64,000 nt of DNA. Origin: Ziziphus jujuba (Eukaryota > Streptophyta > Magnoliopsida > Rosales > Rhamnaceae). The first letter of the stretch is position 1, and the number at the start of each line of letters is the position of its first letter. Of this stretch, positions 52,480 through 61,868 are shown piece by piece. The stretch lies in assembly GCF_031755915.1 (NCBI RefSeq), contig NC_083387.1, forward strand, positions 20,729,001-20,793,000. Reading direction: 5' to 3'. The translations under genes were made by a program, and so were the position numbers. The notes under the pieces were generated by a model. That model saw nothing but the letters and a program-made list of their open reading frames with translations. It ran no database searches and was not told the origin of the DNA.

Positions 52480-53884
52480 ATCTAAATAAAATTAATTGAA
52501 AAATGGTTTCATAAATTTTGATAAATTATATATAAATTAGGATGTTAAGCTAAAAGAGCTATAAAATATATACATATATATATATATATACAATTGAATT
52601 AGTCGAATACTATATTTCACTATTTATTATTTGTAACATGTGTCCGATGTGATTAAATATAAATCTAACAATCATAAAAATCAATAAAAACAATAAACAT
52701 TGGAATAACAGAGTTTTTCTCAAGTATCTTTTACAAATCGATAGGATACTCTGTATATAGTACACATATAAATATGTATATATATAGATGTATTATATAT
52801 ATGTCTACTTCATCAATGGGCAACCCATAGCAAAAATAACTTTTCTTCTGAAGTAGAGAAAATTGATTCCCAGAAAAAAAAAACCACTATTTAAATGATT
52901 TGCATTACAAATGAACAAGATGATGTGCATGCATAGCTTACTATCTAGTGTCTAAAAAATTTATGTCACAATACAAATTTAAATGGAAAAACTTTTAAAA
53001 TTACCTGGGGTTTGCCAAAATTGGGATGCTATTATTTTCCTCCGTCCAAATGCATTCTGCTCGAAATTGCAATCCTAACTATCAATTTTTGTTTCATCCT
53101 CTATATTTTTGTCCTCTAACAAAGAAGAAGATTGGACTGTGATAAAAATGAATGAAGAAGAAGATAGGACTGTGATAAAGATGATGAACAACGATTCAAG
53201 ATTGATATTTTTCTAATCAAACTTTGCTACAACTTTCTCTACTAATCATGCTCTCCATTTCATTCAAAACCAAAAAAACTTAAATGTTAAACAAAGAAAG
53301 TGAGAGTGAAAGAGAATTTTTTGCTTTTTTCTGATGGTTTTGGAAGAAAAGAAACGAGAAAGTACTAAAATAATAATAAAACCTTTTTTTTGTCTTGAAA
53401 AGAGCAATTGTGTTGACATTTTAAACAGAGAGAATAAGAGTGAAAGAGACAATTTTTTGCTTTTCTAATGGTTTTGGAAGAAAAGAACGAAAAAGGGATT
53501 AAAATAATAATAAAACCATTTTTGTCTTTTCTTGAATTAATGAGATGGTAAAATAATAATAAAACTTTTTTTTTGTCTTGAAAAGAGTAATTGTTTTGAA
53601 AATTGAGATCGTCATGTCAATCCTAGTCACCATTACTGTGTTTGTTGATTTTTTCTTTCAAATAAATAATCAGGTGGATAAAAAAAAAAAAAAAACAATC
53701 CTAGTTCATAATGAAAAAGAAAAAAAAAATGAGTATTTTAAGTAAGAGATGGTATAAAGTTATTTTAGAATTGTAAAAAGAACTTTTATTAATAAAAGAT
53801 ATATAATGTTGGGATGATATGGATTAAGGATATTTTAGGGATAAATAATATTTTATTAAGTAATTTTACATTTATTATATATTT
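52480..53884. other. MULE internal non-coding region
   Basis: AT-rich. Two similar stretches of 'gagaataagagtgaaagagacaattttttgc' style at about 53,295-53,400 and 53,425-53,540, each followed by a GTTTTGGAAGAAAAGAA phrase, form a local direct duplication. No further gene recognised. Confidence 0.45.
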
Positions 53885-53947
53885 ATGTAGTAGTGTATAA
53901 AGAATGAAACTGTAAAAAGTAATTTTGAAATTGTAAAAAAACCATTC
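53885..53947 (-). repeat. MULE right terminal inverted repeat region
   Basis: Read on the minus strand it begins at 53,947 and resembles the left arm of the 21.8-kb element (ACAATTT..ACAGT.TCATTCTTTA). Confidence 0.65.
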
Positions 53948-53995
53948 TATATTTTATCACCTATATTTTACATTTTGTAAGTGCGGGGTTTTGAA

Positions 53996-54138
53996 GCCAT
54001 TTCAAAATTCGGTAAACAATTTGGCGAGCATCATGAAACTACTTATCCTAGGATCGTTGGAAGGCATTTAACAAATCCACCGAGCCATAGAGCTGTGGAT
54101 TCTTGGTTCACCTTAGATAACAATGTAAGGCAAACTTA
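53996..54138 (+). CDS. Unassigned internal exon (partial gene)
   Basis: An open stretch reads FEAISKFGKQFGEHHETTY, then PRIVGRHLTNPPSHRAVDSW and ends at a GTAAGG donor after LDNN. I do not recognise the family. It lies directly outside the right end of the MULE and may belong with the exon at 54,299. Confidence 0.3.
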
Positions 54139-54298
54139 ATTCTACTACATGTTGTACCAAACTTAAGCTCGTCATACCAAGTTCAACTTGATTGCTATTT
54201 CATTCAAGTTACATTACATTTTTTTTATTCTGATATATAATATTTTATTTTTCGTTTTGCTTTGTTCGTTTTTTTTCTTTCTTAATTTCATGTAGTAT

Positions 54299-54492
54299 GG
54301 TGTGCATTGGAGGTTAGATGCTACCGACGATGAAGAAAATATGGATTACTGGCGAACATTAACAGTTAACATACATGAGGTTCGTTACGCAAAACCACTA
54401 CTTGTACAACCGCTAGCATCTGAGGCAACCATTGGTGGTCAAGATGCATCCAATATGAAAAGCATGCTAATGCCTCACGAAATGATAATGTA
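54299..54492 (+). CDS. Unassigned exon (partial gene)
   Basis: After a TAG acceptor near 54,298 the frame reads YGVHWRLDATDDEENMDYW, then HEVRYAKPLLVQPL and ends with a stop at about 54,493. A further coiled-looking stretch (VEAKVEEIKKYVVDKFDKVK) follows near 54,600 with a stop. No domain identified; it could be the end of the interrupted gene or another transposon ORF. Confidence 0.3.
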
Positions 54493-54493
54493 A

Positions 54494-55588
54494 GTCTATG
54501 CAACTGTTATGTTCAAAAAATGTATTACATATCTTGATGAATATTGTACTAATATATATTTACTTGTTTTCAAATACTAATATTAATTAGATTAATAGCG
54601 TGGAGGCAAAAGTGGAAGAAATAAAGAAATATGTGGTTGATAAATTTGATAAAGTCAAGTAGGAGATTACTTGCTTAAGGACAATGCTTGGTTTTGTTAT
54701 TGACCAACTAAAGCATCAGTATCATTTGACACTAACCCATAGAATAAGGTTGTAAAACAACATGGGTGATTGTATATATTCATACATTATAATTTAGGAT
54801 TACATTATTAATAAATTATATACTCTTATTCAGCGATGATTGTATTATACAAGTAAGATATATAACTTACTTTAGGATGGTTGACGTCTAATGTAAGTTA
54901 TATATCTTACTTTTATATAAGTTCATTGTGTTCGCAATTCTAAAATGATGTATTATCATCACACACTTGTTTATTATTTTCTTTTATAGTGTTTATAACA
55001 TGTGAATGCCATTTTATTTTTCATATGAAAAAGATGGTCTGACCATCGTAGCATGTTCCCCCAATACTGTGCCATATTGAATATCTTATTTTGGGTAAGA
55101 TGATGGAAACTTACATCGTTGCTATATATATTATTGAAAACATTATTGATTGGAGTTAAAAGTTGTATCCATTTAATTTGTTAGCAATCATTAATGAAAG
55201 GATGTTATCCTACATTCAAGGCATCCTATAACATATATGTCTGTGATTCGACACTGCGAAGCTATGTGCATGGGACAGCACCAAAACATAGCATGCCATG
55301 GTAGATCTGCGATTATGTAAGTTTGTCTATACATATATTGGAAATTTATTAAATATTTTTTTCCCATTTGTGGATAATGAGGTAAATTTCATCATTTTAG
55401 TTGTACATCCCTATCTAGTTGTCCAAAACTTCTTCTTATTTGGTTAGTTCCTGCTTGAAATCCTTACCTATAGTTCTCAACTTCTTGTTATTTTATTCGT
55501 CTTAATTCCATATTTTTAGTCTCCAAATCAAACAGCCAGAACTTAAAGCATATAGATAAAATGGAAAGAATATGAAAGCAAAATATAC
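54494..55588. other. Intergenic stretch
   Basis: No gene recognised. A short inverted phrase 'taagttatatatcttac' occurs at about 54,852-54,870 and 54,894-54,912. Confidence 0.35.
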
Positions 55589-57016
55589 CCCCACAATATG
55601 TTCATATATTTCATCTTCAATTTCGACAGTAGTAATTATTTCTTCAACGTCACCAAGAATCATATTCAAATGCTGATCATAAGCATGCAACGTCAGTTTG
55701 TCACCATGAACAAGAAAATCAACATCAGATATAAGACCAACAAAATAAAAGCTCAAGTGTCAAACAAGATGCCCTGTAACAATTATGCACAGCCAAATTA
55801 CCAATAGAGATAGTGATACGTGGCATCATTTTCCTCTGTATTACATGGAACAGAAACAGAGGAGAAATGAAAACAGGAGAATAATTGGTGAACATTTTTG
55901 AAGATACTGAGTAAAACTGCTAAAAAAATTAAGATGCCTATGATACAGGTATCATTCTTAAACGTAATCAGAGTAGGCATTTTCATTGAACAAGAGCCAG
56001 ATTATGGAAGAACAATAGAATGGGCTTTTTGGGGGAAATAATTACTTGAAATCAAAGTTAAATTGTATTTCTGATTAAGAATTTCTAAGTTGATCATCTA
56101 TGGCATAGTTTCAAGTTAATTACTAATAAATTACTTGAATGAATTACCACGTCAACATTCAACTATTACTTTGAAAATGTTCATGACAAAAAAAGGCTAA
56201 TAAGCTAAATCTAAAGCTTCCATTAACTACGATAGAGCTCCTAGTTTAGTTCTTTCTTGTCCATACCTTTTGCATCACATTTTAAAGACGTTTTTAGTAA
56301 AATTATTTTTCCAAATTATTATTATTTTCTTTTTGACATAATGTTGGGTATTAAATGAATATGCAGCTCTGGTGTACATTTTTAATGCTGTAATAAATTA
56401 TAAATGGAAAATTTAAATAAGTAAATAAATAAATAAATAAGAAATCGGTGCCTTTAGTGAGGCTTCCAAGTCCTAGTTTCAATTTTGATTAGCTAATCCA
56501 TTGCCAAAAATAATTACCACATAAACATTCGACCATCAAATTTCGCCCCTATAAGTTCATGACAAATAAAAAGGGCCAATCAACCATCAGCTTTTTGTAC
56601 TTCCTTAAATCAGAGATTCCATCCACAACAAATAGAAAATGAATAGAGCTTTTTAGTACACATTTTCAGGCATAAAATTTTCAAAACCTTTCTTTCCAAC
56701 TAAATTTATTTTTTATATACTACAGAGTGATATAAATAAGTCTCTATAGGGTCAAAATACATACAAGCTTTGCCAACCATATCACATAGCCAATCATATA
56801 GAAAACCCTACCTAATTTTGTTTATTTTATTTTTCATGAATTGCATTTTCTTTGAACCAAAAAGACAACATCCTAAAAAGTTGAGGAAGAAAAAAGTACA
56901 TGAAGCTTGTCGTGGAGCTCACTGTCAGATCAGAGCTTGACATAGATGCGCTCATCAAGGCTAAGCCTTATCAAGTCCAACAGCTCCTTCACCGTGCTCT
57001 CTTCCTTGCTCGCCAT
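55589..57016 (-). pseudogene. LSM3: LSM3 (Sm-like protein) pseudogene, exons 1 and 2 only
   Basis: Exon 1 (57,016-56,900, 39 codons) begins MASKEESTVKELLDLIRLSL and contains DERIYVKL followed by a TGA where LSM3 has Arg (CGA to TGA). Exon 2 (55,684-55,589, 32 codons) starts [20 protein letters not shown], the Sm1/Sm2 region. The base pair before exon 2 is AT instead of the acceptor AG. The third exon (TTKRTVPFLFVRGDG region) is not found in the next kilobase. The intron is about 1.2 kb, so this is a segmental copy rather than a retrocopy. Working LSM3 is a subunit of the LSM1-7 mRNA decay and LSM2-8 U6 snRNP rings. Confidence 0.8.
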
Positions 57017-57029
57017 TCCTTGGTACGCA

Positions 57030-57170
57030 GGACAAGTTCGGATCGGACAGGATAGATCCAGATTGGACAGGATCGGATCGGATAGAATAGTGCAGTACTG
57101 TGTTTGGCACAGTTATGGACTAAATGGTAGATAAGTTGTCCAACGTTTGGTGCAGGATCGGACTGGATTG
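57030..57170. repeat. GGATCGGA-type short repeat cluster, possible Harbinger subterminal region
   Basis: Words such as GGATCGGACAGGATAG, GATTGGACAGGATCGG and GGATCGGACTGGATTGG are clustered, with a TGTTTGGCACAG / CGTTTGGTGCAGG pair in between. It lies just left of the Harbinger genes and could be that element's 3' end, but no matching inverted repeat was found on the right. Confidence 0.4.
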
Positions 57171-57463
57171 GATTATTTTATAATTAAAGTTTTATTTTTA
57201 TTTTAAATGAAAATTTTAAAAATTATTGTTATGTAAAAAAAAAAATCTTATTTATATTAACATGCAAAATTTATTTTTTGTTTTTACACCCATAAATTAT
57301 GTTAATATTTTGTTTTGAACATCAATTAAAATAAAATTGACATATGGTAAATCATAAAAAATAATTAATCACCAATAAAAAAAAAGCTAACATTATGCCA
57401 AAGTTAGCATTTGGTTTTACTTGTAACAATTACTACATCCATATTGGCTTTTACAAGGATAAT

Positions 57464-57781
57464 CTAGTTGTATAACGAATAAGTAAATACACACATTGAT
57501 AGTACTCCAAATAAACAACCTAATATAAAACCATTACGCCACTCGTTGTTCAATTGAGCACGTGTATATGTGGTGGGATTTTGTATTAGATTTGCCTCAT
57601 TACGATTTCTTATCATTTGTTCTACAAACTGAACATATGCTATTTCAGCTTCTTCAGTTGTATTATAGGCTTGATATAAATTTTCTTTAAATCTTTGCAC
57701 TTGTTGATGACATTCAGGCCAAGAATTATATATCCCTGGTTGTCTACCTTTAAATACAACATAAACTATTTTCCTTGCCAT
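57464..57781 (-). CDS. Small protein with RNase H1-type hybrid-binding (viroplasmin-like) domain and a membrane segment
   Basis: An intact 105-residue frame starting MARKIVYVVFKGRQPGIYNS. Residues about 4-50 follow the RNase H1 N-terminal / caulimovirus viroplasmin pattern: YxVxKGRxPGIYxxWxEC..QVxxF..xxYxxxxTxEEA. In RNase H1 this module binds RNA-DNA hybrids or dsRNA. No RNase H catalytic part follows. Instead residues about 84-104 (FILGCLFGVLSMCVFTYSL) form one hydrophobic, probably membrane-spanning helix. It is on the same strand as, and 250 bases downstream of, the MYB/SANT-like gene, which suggests it is an accessory ORF of the Harbinger element or a neighbour captured by it. Function unknown. 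Confidence 0.72.
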   Translation of the reverse strand: MARKIVYVVFKGRQPGIYNSWPECHQQVQRFKENLYQAYNTTEEAEIAYVQFVEQMIRNRNEANLIQNPTTYTRAQLNNEWRNGFILGCLFGVLSMCVFTYSLYN

Positions 57782-58037
57782 TCAATATTCCTGCATATAA
57801 TAATAAATAATAATATAAGATAGTAATATAATTAAATAAAATAAAATTAACTAAAGCAATCAAGTGTGTGTTAATATTCTAAAACATAACACATAATGAT
57901 CAATTATCCTTACATGCATAATTAGAAACCAATATCCAATATCTTACAACATATGTCCATAAGTTTGAAATTGAATTATTCATAATTGTTATCCTCTCAT
58001 ACATAGATATAAATATATAATCCACAACAATACTAAT

Positions 58038-59029
58038 TTAGTTATCTAAAAATTCATTAGCAAATTCAATCTTCTCCGCATCCGTTTTAATAATCTTGAA
58101 AACCTCTATGTTCGATGGATCCGATCTCATTGCCTTAGAGATTCTGAGATTGTCTCTAATAGGAAATCCTAACCTATCAAGCTCCATAGCTAAGTATTGT
58201 GGATAAGTGATATCGGATTTTTCTTGTTTTTCTAACGTTGCAGCCAATTTATCAAACCATTTATCCGCTACATTGTCCAACCCCTTTACGATGTCATCAT
58301 CCTTCGCTTTATTTTTCCTCTTCCGTCTTGCTTGGGATTGTGTGGATGGTTCACTATGTGTTTGATTAACAGACATTGGAGAACAAATATCATCAAATTG
58401 TTCATTTGCAACCTCCATATTTATATCATTAACCAAATCAATTGGAGTTTGTGCTCCAACTTCTGTTGCCCGATCCTTTCCAAAAATATTAGCAAGCCTC
58501 TCATACACGGGAAAATGTTTACTTCTGCAACTTTTTGCACTTGGATTACACTAAAATAAAGAAAGATAATGTTTAGTCAAAAAAATAAAAAGATTAGTTT
58601 AGACATGCTAGAAATAAATTTTAGGATAGCAACCAAAAAATTCAATAAAACTATATTTCCTAAGAAAATTCAAAACCTGCACATATGCTTTCCAAGCATC
58701 GTCACTGTCAACTTCCACACATTTAAGAGAGTCATTCCATCGAAATCTACTTTTGTTGAGCATGTCGTATATTATACCATATTGCTTCTTCCATTTTTCA
58801 TCTTTGACTCAATATGTGGACTTGCTCGCAATCCCGAATTAGGACACATCTCAGCTAGTTGCCTCTCAATCATATTCAGTGTGCTAGGTTTAAATGCTCT
58901 TGTGTCACAACGTTGCCCACTAGCTACAGCTTCATCTAAAATATTCAATAAAGCCTCTTCCTCACCTTTACTCCACATACGCCTAGCTTCATCTCCCTTG
59001 TTATTGTTACTGCAACCTCCAGCTTCCAT
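58038..59029 (-). pseudogene. Harbinger MYB/SANT-like DNA-binding protein, broken by a one-base deletion
   Basis: Exon 1 (59,029-58,677) begins MEAGGCSNNNKGDEARRMWS and has the MYB/SANT-like domain (PF12776 type): MWSKGEEEALLNILDEAV, then PHIESKMK. The frame is lost at an A-run (58,794-58,798, five A). With one more A the frame continues WKKQYGIIYDMLNKS, WNDSLKC and DAWKAYVQ to a GT donor at 58,676. Exon 2 (58,550-58,038) runs CNPSAKSCRSKHFPVYERL.., FGKDRATE and ends EFANEFLDN. Exon 1 is 353 nt, one short of a multiple of three. This protein partners the transposase and binds the element's ends. Either a real mutation or a sequencing error in the homopolymer. Confidence 0.82.
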
Positions 59030-59215
59030 TGCTATTCACGTATAAATTGCATTATTCCAACAACACCATAACAAGATGCAAGAAATATAACATGATTCTC
59101 AAATGTTGCACTTAATATAAATTGGACTTCATACAAATTATCCAAAAGATTAAACAAACAATAATATTTAAGCAGTTACAACAATCAACATAATATTATA
59201 CAAAGCAATCAACTA

Positions 59216-60544
59216 CTAACCATGATGACCTGTCCACTCATCAAACATTTGCTTAGCTAACTCATCTCTCCAGTTAGTCCATTGACTCGAGGAAGCAATT
59301 GATCCTATAATGTCCTCGTCTGCACTAATGTCCACATCTTCCACCCTATCATATTCAATTTCTCTAGGATCAAATGTCATTTCTCTTCTAATCAGATTAT
59401 GTATAAGACAACATGCAGTAATTATCTTGATTTGTGTTGCAATTGAATAGAACGATGGACTTCTTAAAATTGCCCAACGCATTTTAAGAACCCTAAAACA
59501 TCTTTCTATGATATTCCTAGCAGATGCATGCTTCATGTTGAAATACTCTTGATAAGTTGTGGGTGCACAACCATCTTTCCATTCGGAAAGGTGATATCTT
59601 TTTCCCCTATATGGTGCAAGAAATCCTTCACCATTAATGTAACCAGCATCTACTAAGTAATAACAACCTATATAAAAAAAAAATCTCCTATCAGTTTATG
59701 CACTGTTAGTCCATTACAATGAAAAAATTAATGATTGGTCTTACCTGTTGGTACTTTTAAGCCATTTGGTCTACTTAATGCATCTCGAAGTACTCTAGAA
59801 TCCGAAGCGGAACCTTCCCAATCAGGTAATACAAATATGAATTTCATATTCGGATTACATACACCTAAAACATTTGTGGCTATCTCACCCTTCCTTGTTC
59901 GATATCTTGGCTTCTCGATTTCAGATACTTTCACCTTAATATAAGTTCCATCTAATGCTCCCAAACAATTCTATGTCACAAAGAAATTCATTCACATAAG
60001 ATAATACTACAAATAATCTAACTGTAAGATTAGTAATCAAACTATTCCACAAACATACCTTAAACATTTTCCATCTATCATCCAAGCAATTATCTGACAC
60101 AGATTCAGGTTGCTTCAACAAAATTCCATGTAAATGTAACACTCCATTCAATACTGAATTGAAATATCTACTAACTGTTTCCCCCGATCTATAGAATCTA
60201 CGTATAATTGTACGGTTCTTTGCATGATAAGCAATTATGTGCAAAAATATGCACACTTGCTCTTCCAATGTAACAGTAACATCTCTTTTAACATAACCAT
60301 CTTGACGTAATAACTCACATAAAACACTAAATGTTCTCCTATCCATCCTCATTTGACTAATACAATTGACATCATTATCTAACAAACTATTTAAAAATGA
60401 TGTACGCAATTCAGTCCCCCTAGTTATTCGATTTCTAACTTCTCCATTATTTCTCCTTCGCCATGCTACATACATATACATAAGGAAGACAACCATAAAG
60501 CACGAACAAAAAGATTGTATTGTGAATAATTTTCTTCGATCCAT
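59216..60544 (-). CDS. PIF/Harbinger transposase (DDE nuclease), three exons, apparently intact
   Basis: Exons 60,544-60,059, 59,970-59,745 and 59,667-59,216 join in frame at GT-AG introns to 387 residues starting [10 protein letters not shown]. The N-terminal part has a membrane-like stretch and a helix-turn-helix-type region ([28 protein letters not shown]). The DDE_Tnp_4 core shows GALDGTYI (Asp169), [10 protein letters not shown] (Asp219) and [14 protein letters not shown] (Glu292), with LVDAGYIN between. All three catalytic positions are present and no stop interrupts the spliced frame. The start at 60,544 is preferred because the longer open frame upstream is low complexity. The enzyme cuts at TAA-type targets together with the MYB-like partner. 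Its neighbour is frameshifted, so the element may be inactive in cis. Confidence 0.88.
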
Positions 60545-60700
60545 ATCTACAAAAAAAAAAAAAGGACAAAATAAACAACACATTAAATGGAATGTGATCA
60601 AGTGATAATTGATAAAAATTACATGAAAACACCTCTATCATTAAATGATAATTGATTAATTGCTAATTTATTCCCTCATTAAGTGATAATTGATTGACAC

Positions 60701-61689
60701 AGTCTACACCTTTTCTACACACATTATAGTTGAAAGCTTAAAGTAAAAAGTGGATTATATATTTATTTATACTCATCTAACTAAATATATATATATATAT
60801 ATATATGTTAACATAAAAACAACATAGGGCAGTTTTCAATTTCAAAATATGGCACTTCACACTTCAAAATCAGTCTACTATTATTTAAAAGTGTATAAAC
60901 GTTTACCAATTATTATATATATATAAATATTATACTAACTAGGAGGGGAAAGAAACCAATTATATTCACTTTCTTCACGCCAAAATATTGTTCAATTACA
61001 ACCTCATACTTTTTATTGATTTTCATTATTTTCCCAAACTCATCAAAACATAATATTGATTATCCAACAGGTAAGTAGGCAACTGAAATATAAAATTCAG
61101 GTTGCCAAATACAGCCATTCAATCCAGGAAACTAAATAGATATCAAAATGTCAACTTTGCATCTTCCTGCAAAATCATGCAACCAAGTCCAAATCCATAT
61201 GCAAATCCAGTTTTCTCACATTCTTGAGATTGCATCCGAGTTGCCAAAGGACAATCTAGCACTAATCTGACCAACATAACAGGTCTTTTAAAGTGAATAA
61301 AAGCATTCAGAAGTTTAATAAATAAAGCAAAAAAGCATTAACCCGCACTATTAACTTCCAATTTTAAAAAAATAAGTAACCTAAAATAAACAGTTCATGC
61401 ATGCTTTTTTAAAGGTAATGTTCCTCAACTCACAAAAAAATATGAAAACATATAAAAAATTCTATATATAATTAGAGTATGGTAGTTGGAGATGACATAT
61501 ATTTTCATAAGGTCTTAGGCGACCATATTCAATTGGTTTGATTAGCTATCTAAGCTTTTTTGGGGATGTAATCTTCCACTACTCCGACAAAGAGCAGAGC
61601 ATATACATATATATGATGGATTCAACTATACCAATCTCAAGCTTCTTTATTTTGGTTTTTTCCTCCTAGAGTTGGAACCACTTTTAGAG
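60701..61689. other. AT-rich intergenic DNA
   Basis: An AT dinucleotide run at 60,786-60,804 and nothing else recognised. Confidence 0.35.
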
Positions 61690-61868
61690 CACAAAATAGG
61701 TATCTAAGTTTTAAAGGCACCGAAAATGGTGGAACCTCAATGTCATCACTACCTTTTGCAATGTTTGAAGCATATTGTGCTAAAATACCAACAAAAAATT
61801 ATTAATGATAACATGGACGATATCATTATTCTCACCATCTGGGTGAAGATTTAGCATTTGAACTGCAA
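61690..61868 (-). other. Possible exons of an unrecognised gene
   Basis: On the minus strand a TTTTAG acceptor precedes a readable stretch (QYASNIAKGSDDIEVPPFS) near 61,780-61,725. A short stretch before it (MLNLHPD near 61,865-61,840) lies between a TTGCAG and a GTGAGA. The two join in frame. I do not recognise the protein, and no further exons were found. Confidence 0.2.

Larger units (their letters stand above)
39408..53947 (+). mobile_element. Large multi-gene MULE with 9-bp target duplication, invaded by a gypsy-type element
   Basis: TATATTTTA at 39,399-39,407 is repeated at 53,948-53,956. The ends are diverged inverted repeats: the left begins GGGAGTTTCTAGTTGCAC, the right (minus strand) begins GAATGGTTTTTTTACAAT, and both reach ACAGTT(T/C)CATT at the same distance to within one base. 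The left arm resembles over about 100 bases the end of the short element at 21.8 kb, which fixes the register independently. Inside are the plus-strand transposase with OTU-like tail, a 6.3-kb nested retrotransposon, tandem repeats and a minus-strand PMD gene. Without the nested element the MULE would be about 8.2 kb. Mutator-family elements typically make 9-bp duplications. The element itself is no longer autonomous because both genes carry stops. Confidence 0.8.
57030..60700 (-). mobile_element. PIF/Harbinger DNA transposon (boundaries not fixed)
   Basis: Transposase and MYB/SANT-like genes, the two proteins that define PIF/Harbinger elements, lie in the same orientation, together with a third small ORF. 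I could not identify terminal inverted repeats or the 3-bp TTA/TAA duplication, so the limits are only indicative. Confidence 0.6.

Noticed and set aside
57080..61120. Harbinger terminal inverted repeat from CTGTGTTTGGCACA (57,096) and the complement of TTGCCAAATACAGCC (61,102)
   Set aside because: Pairing is limited to about a dozen bases and no TTA/TAA triplet lies at both outer edges, so boundaries were not set from it.
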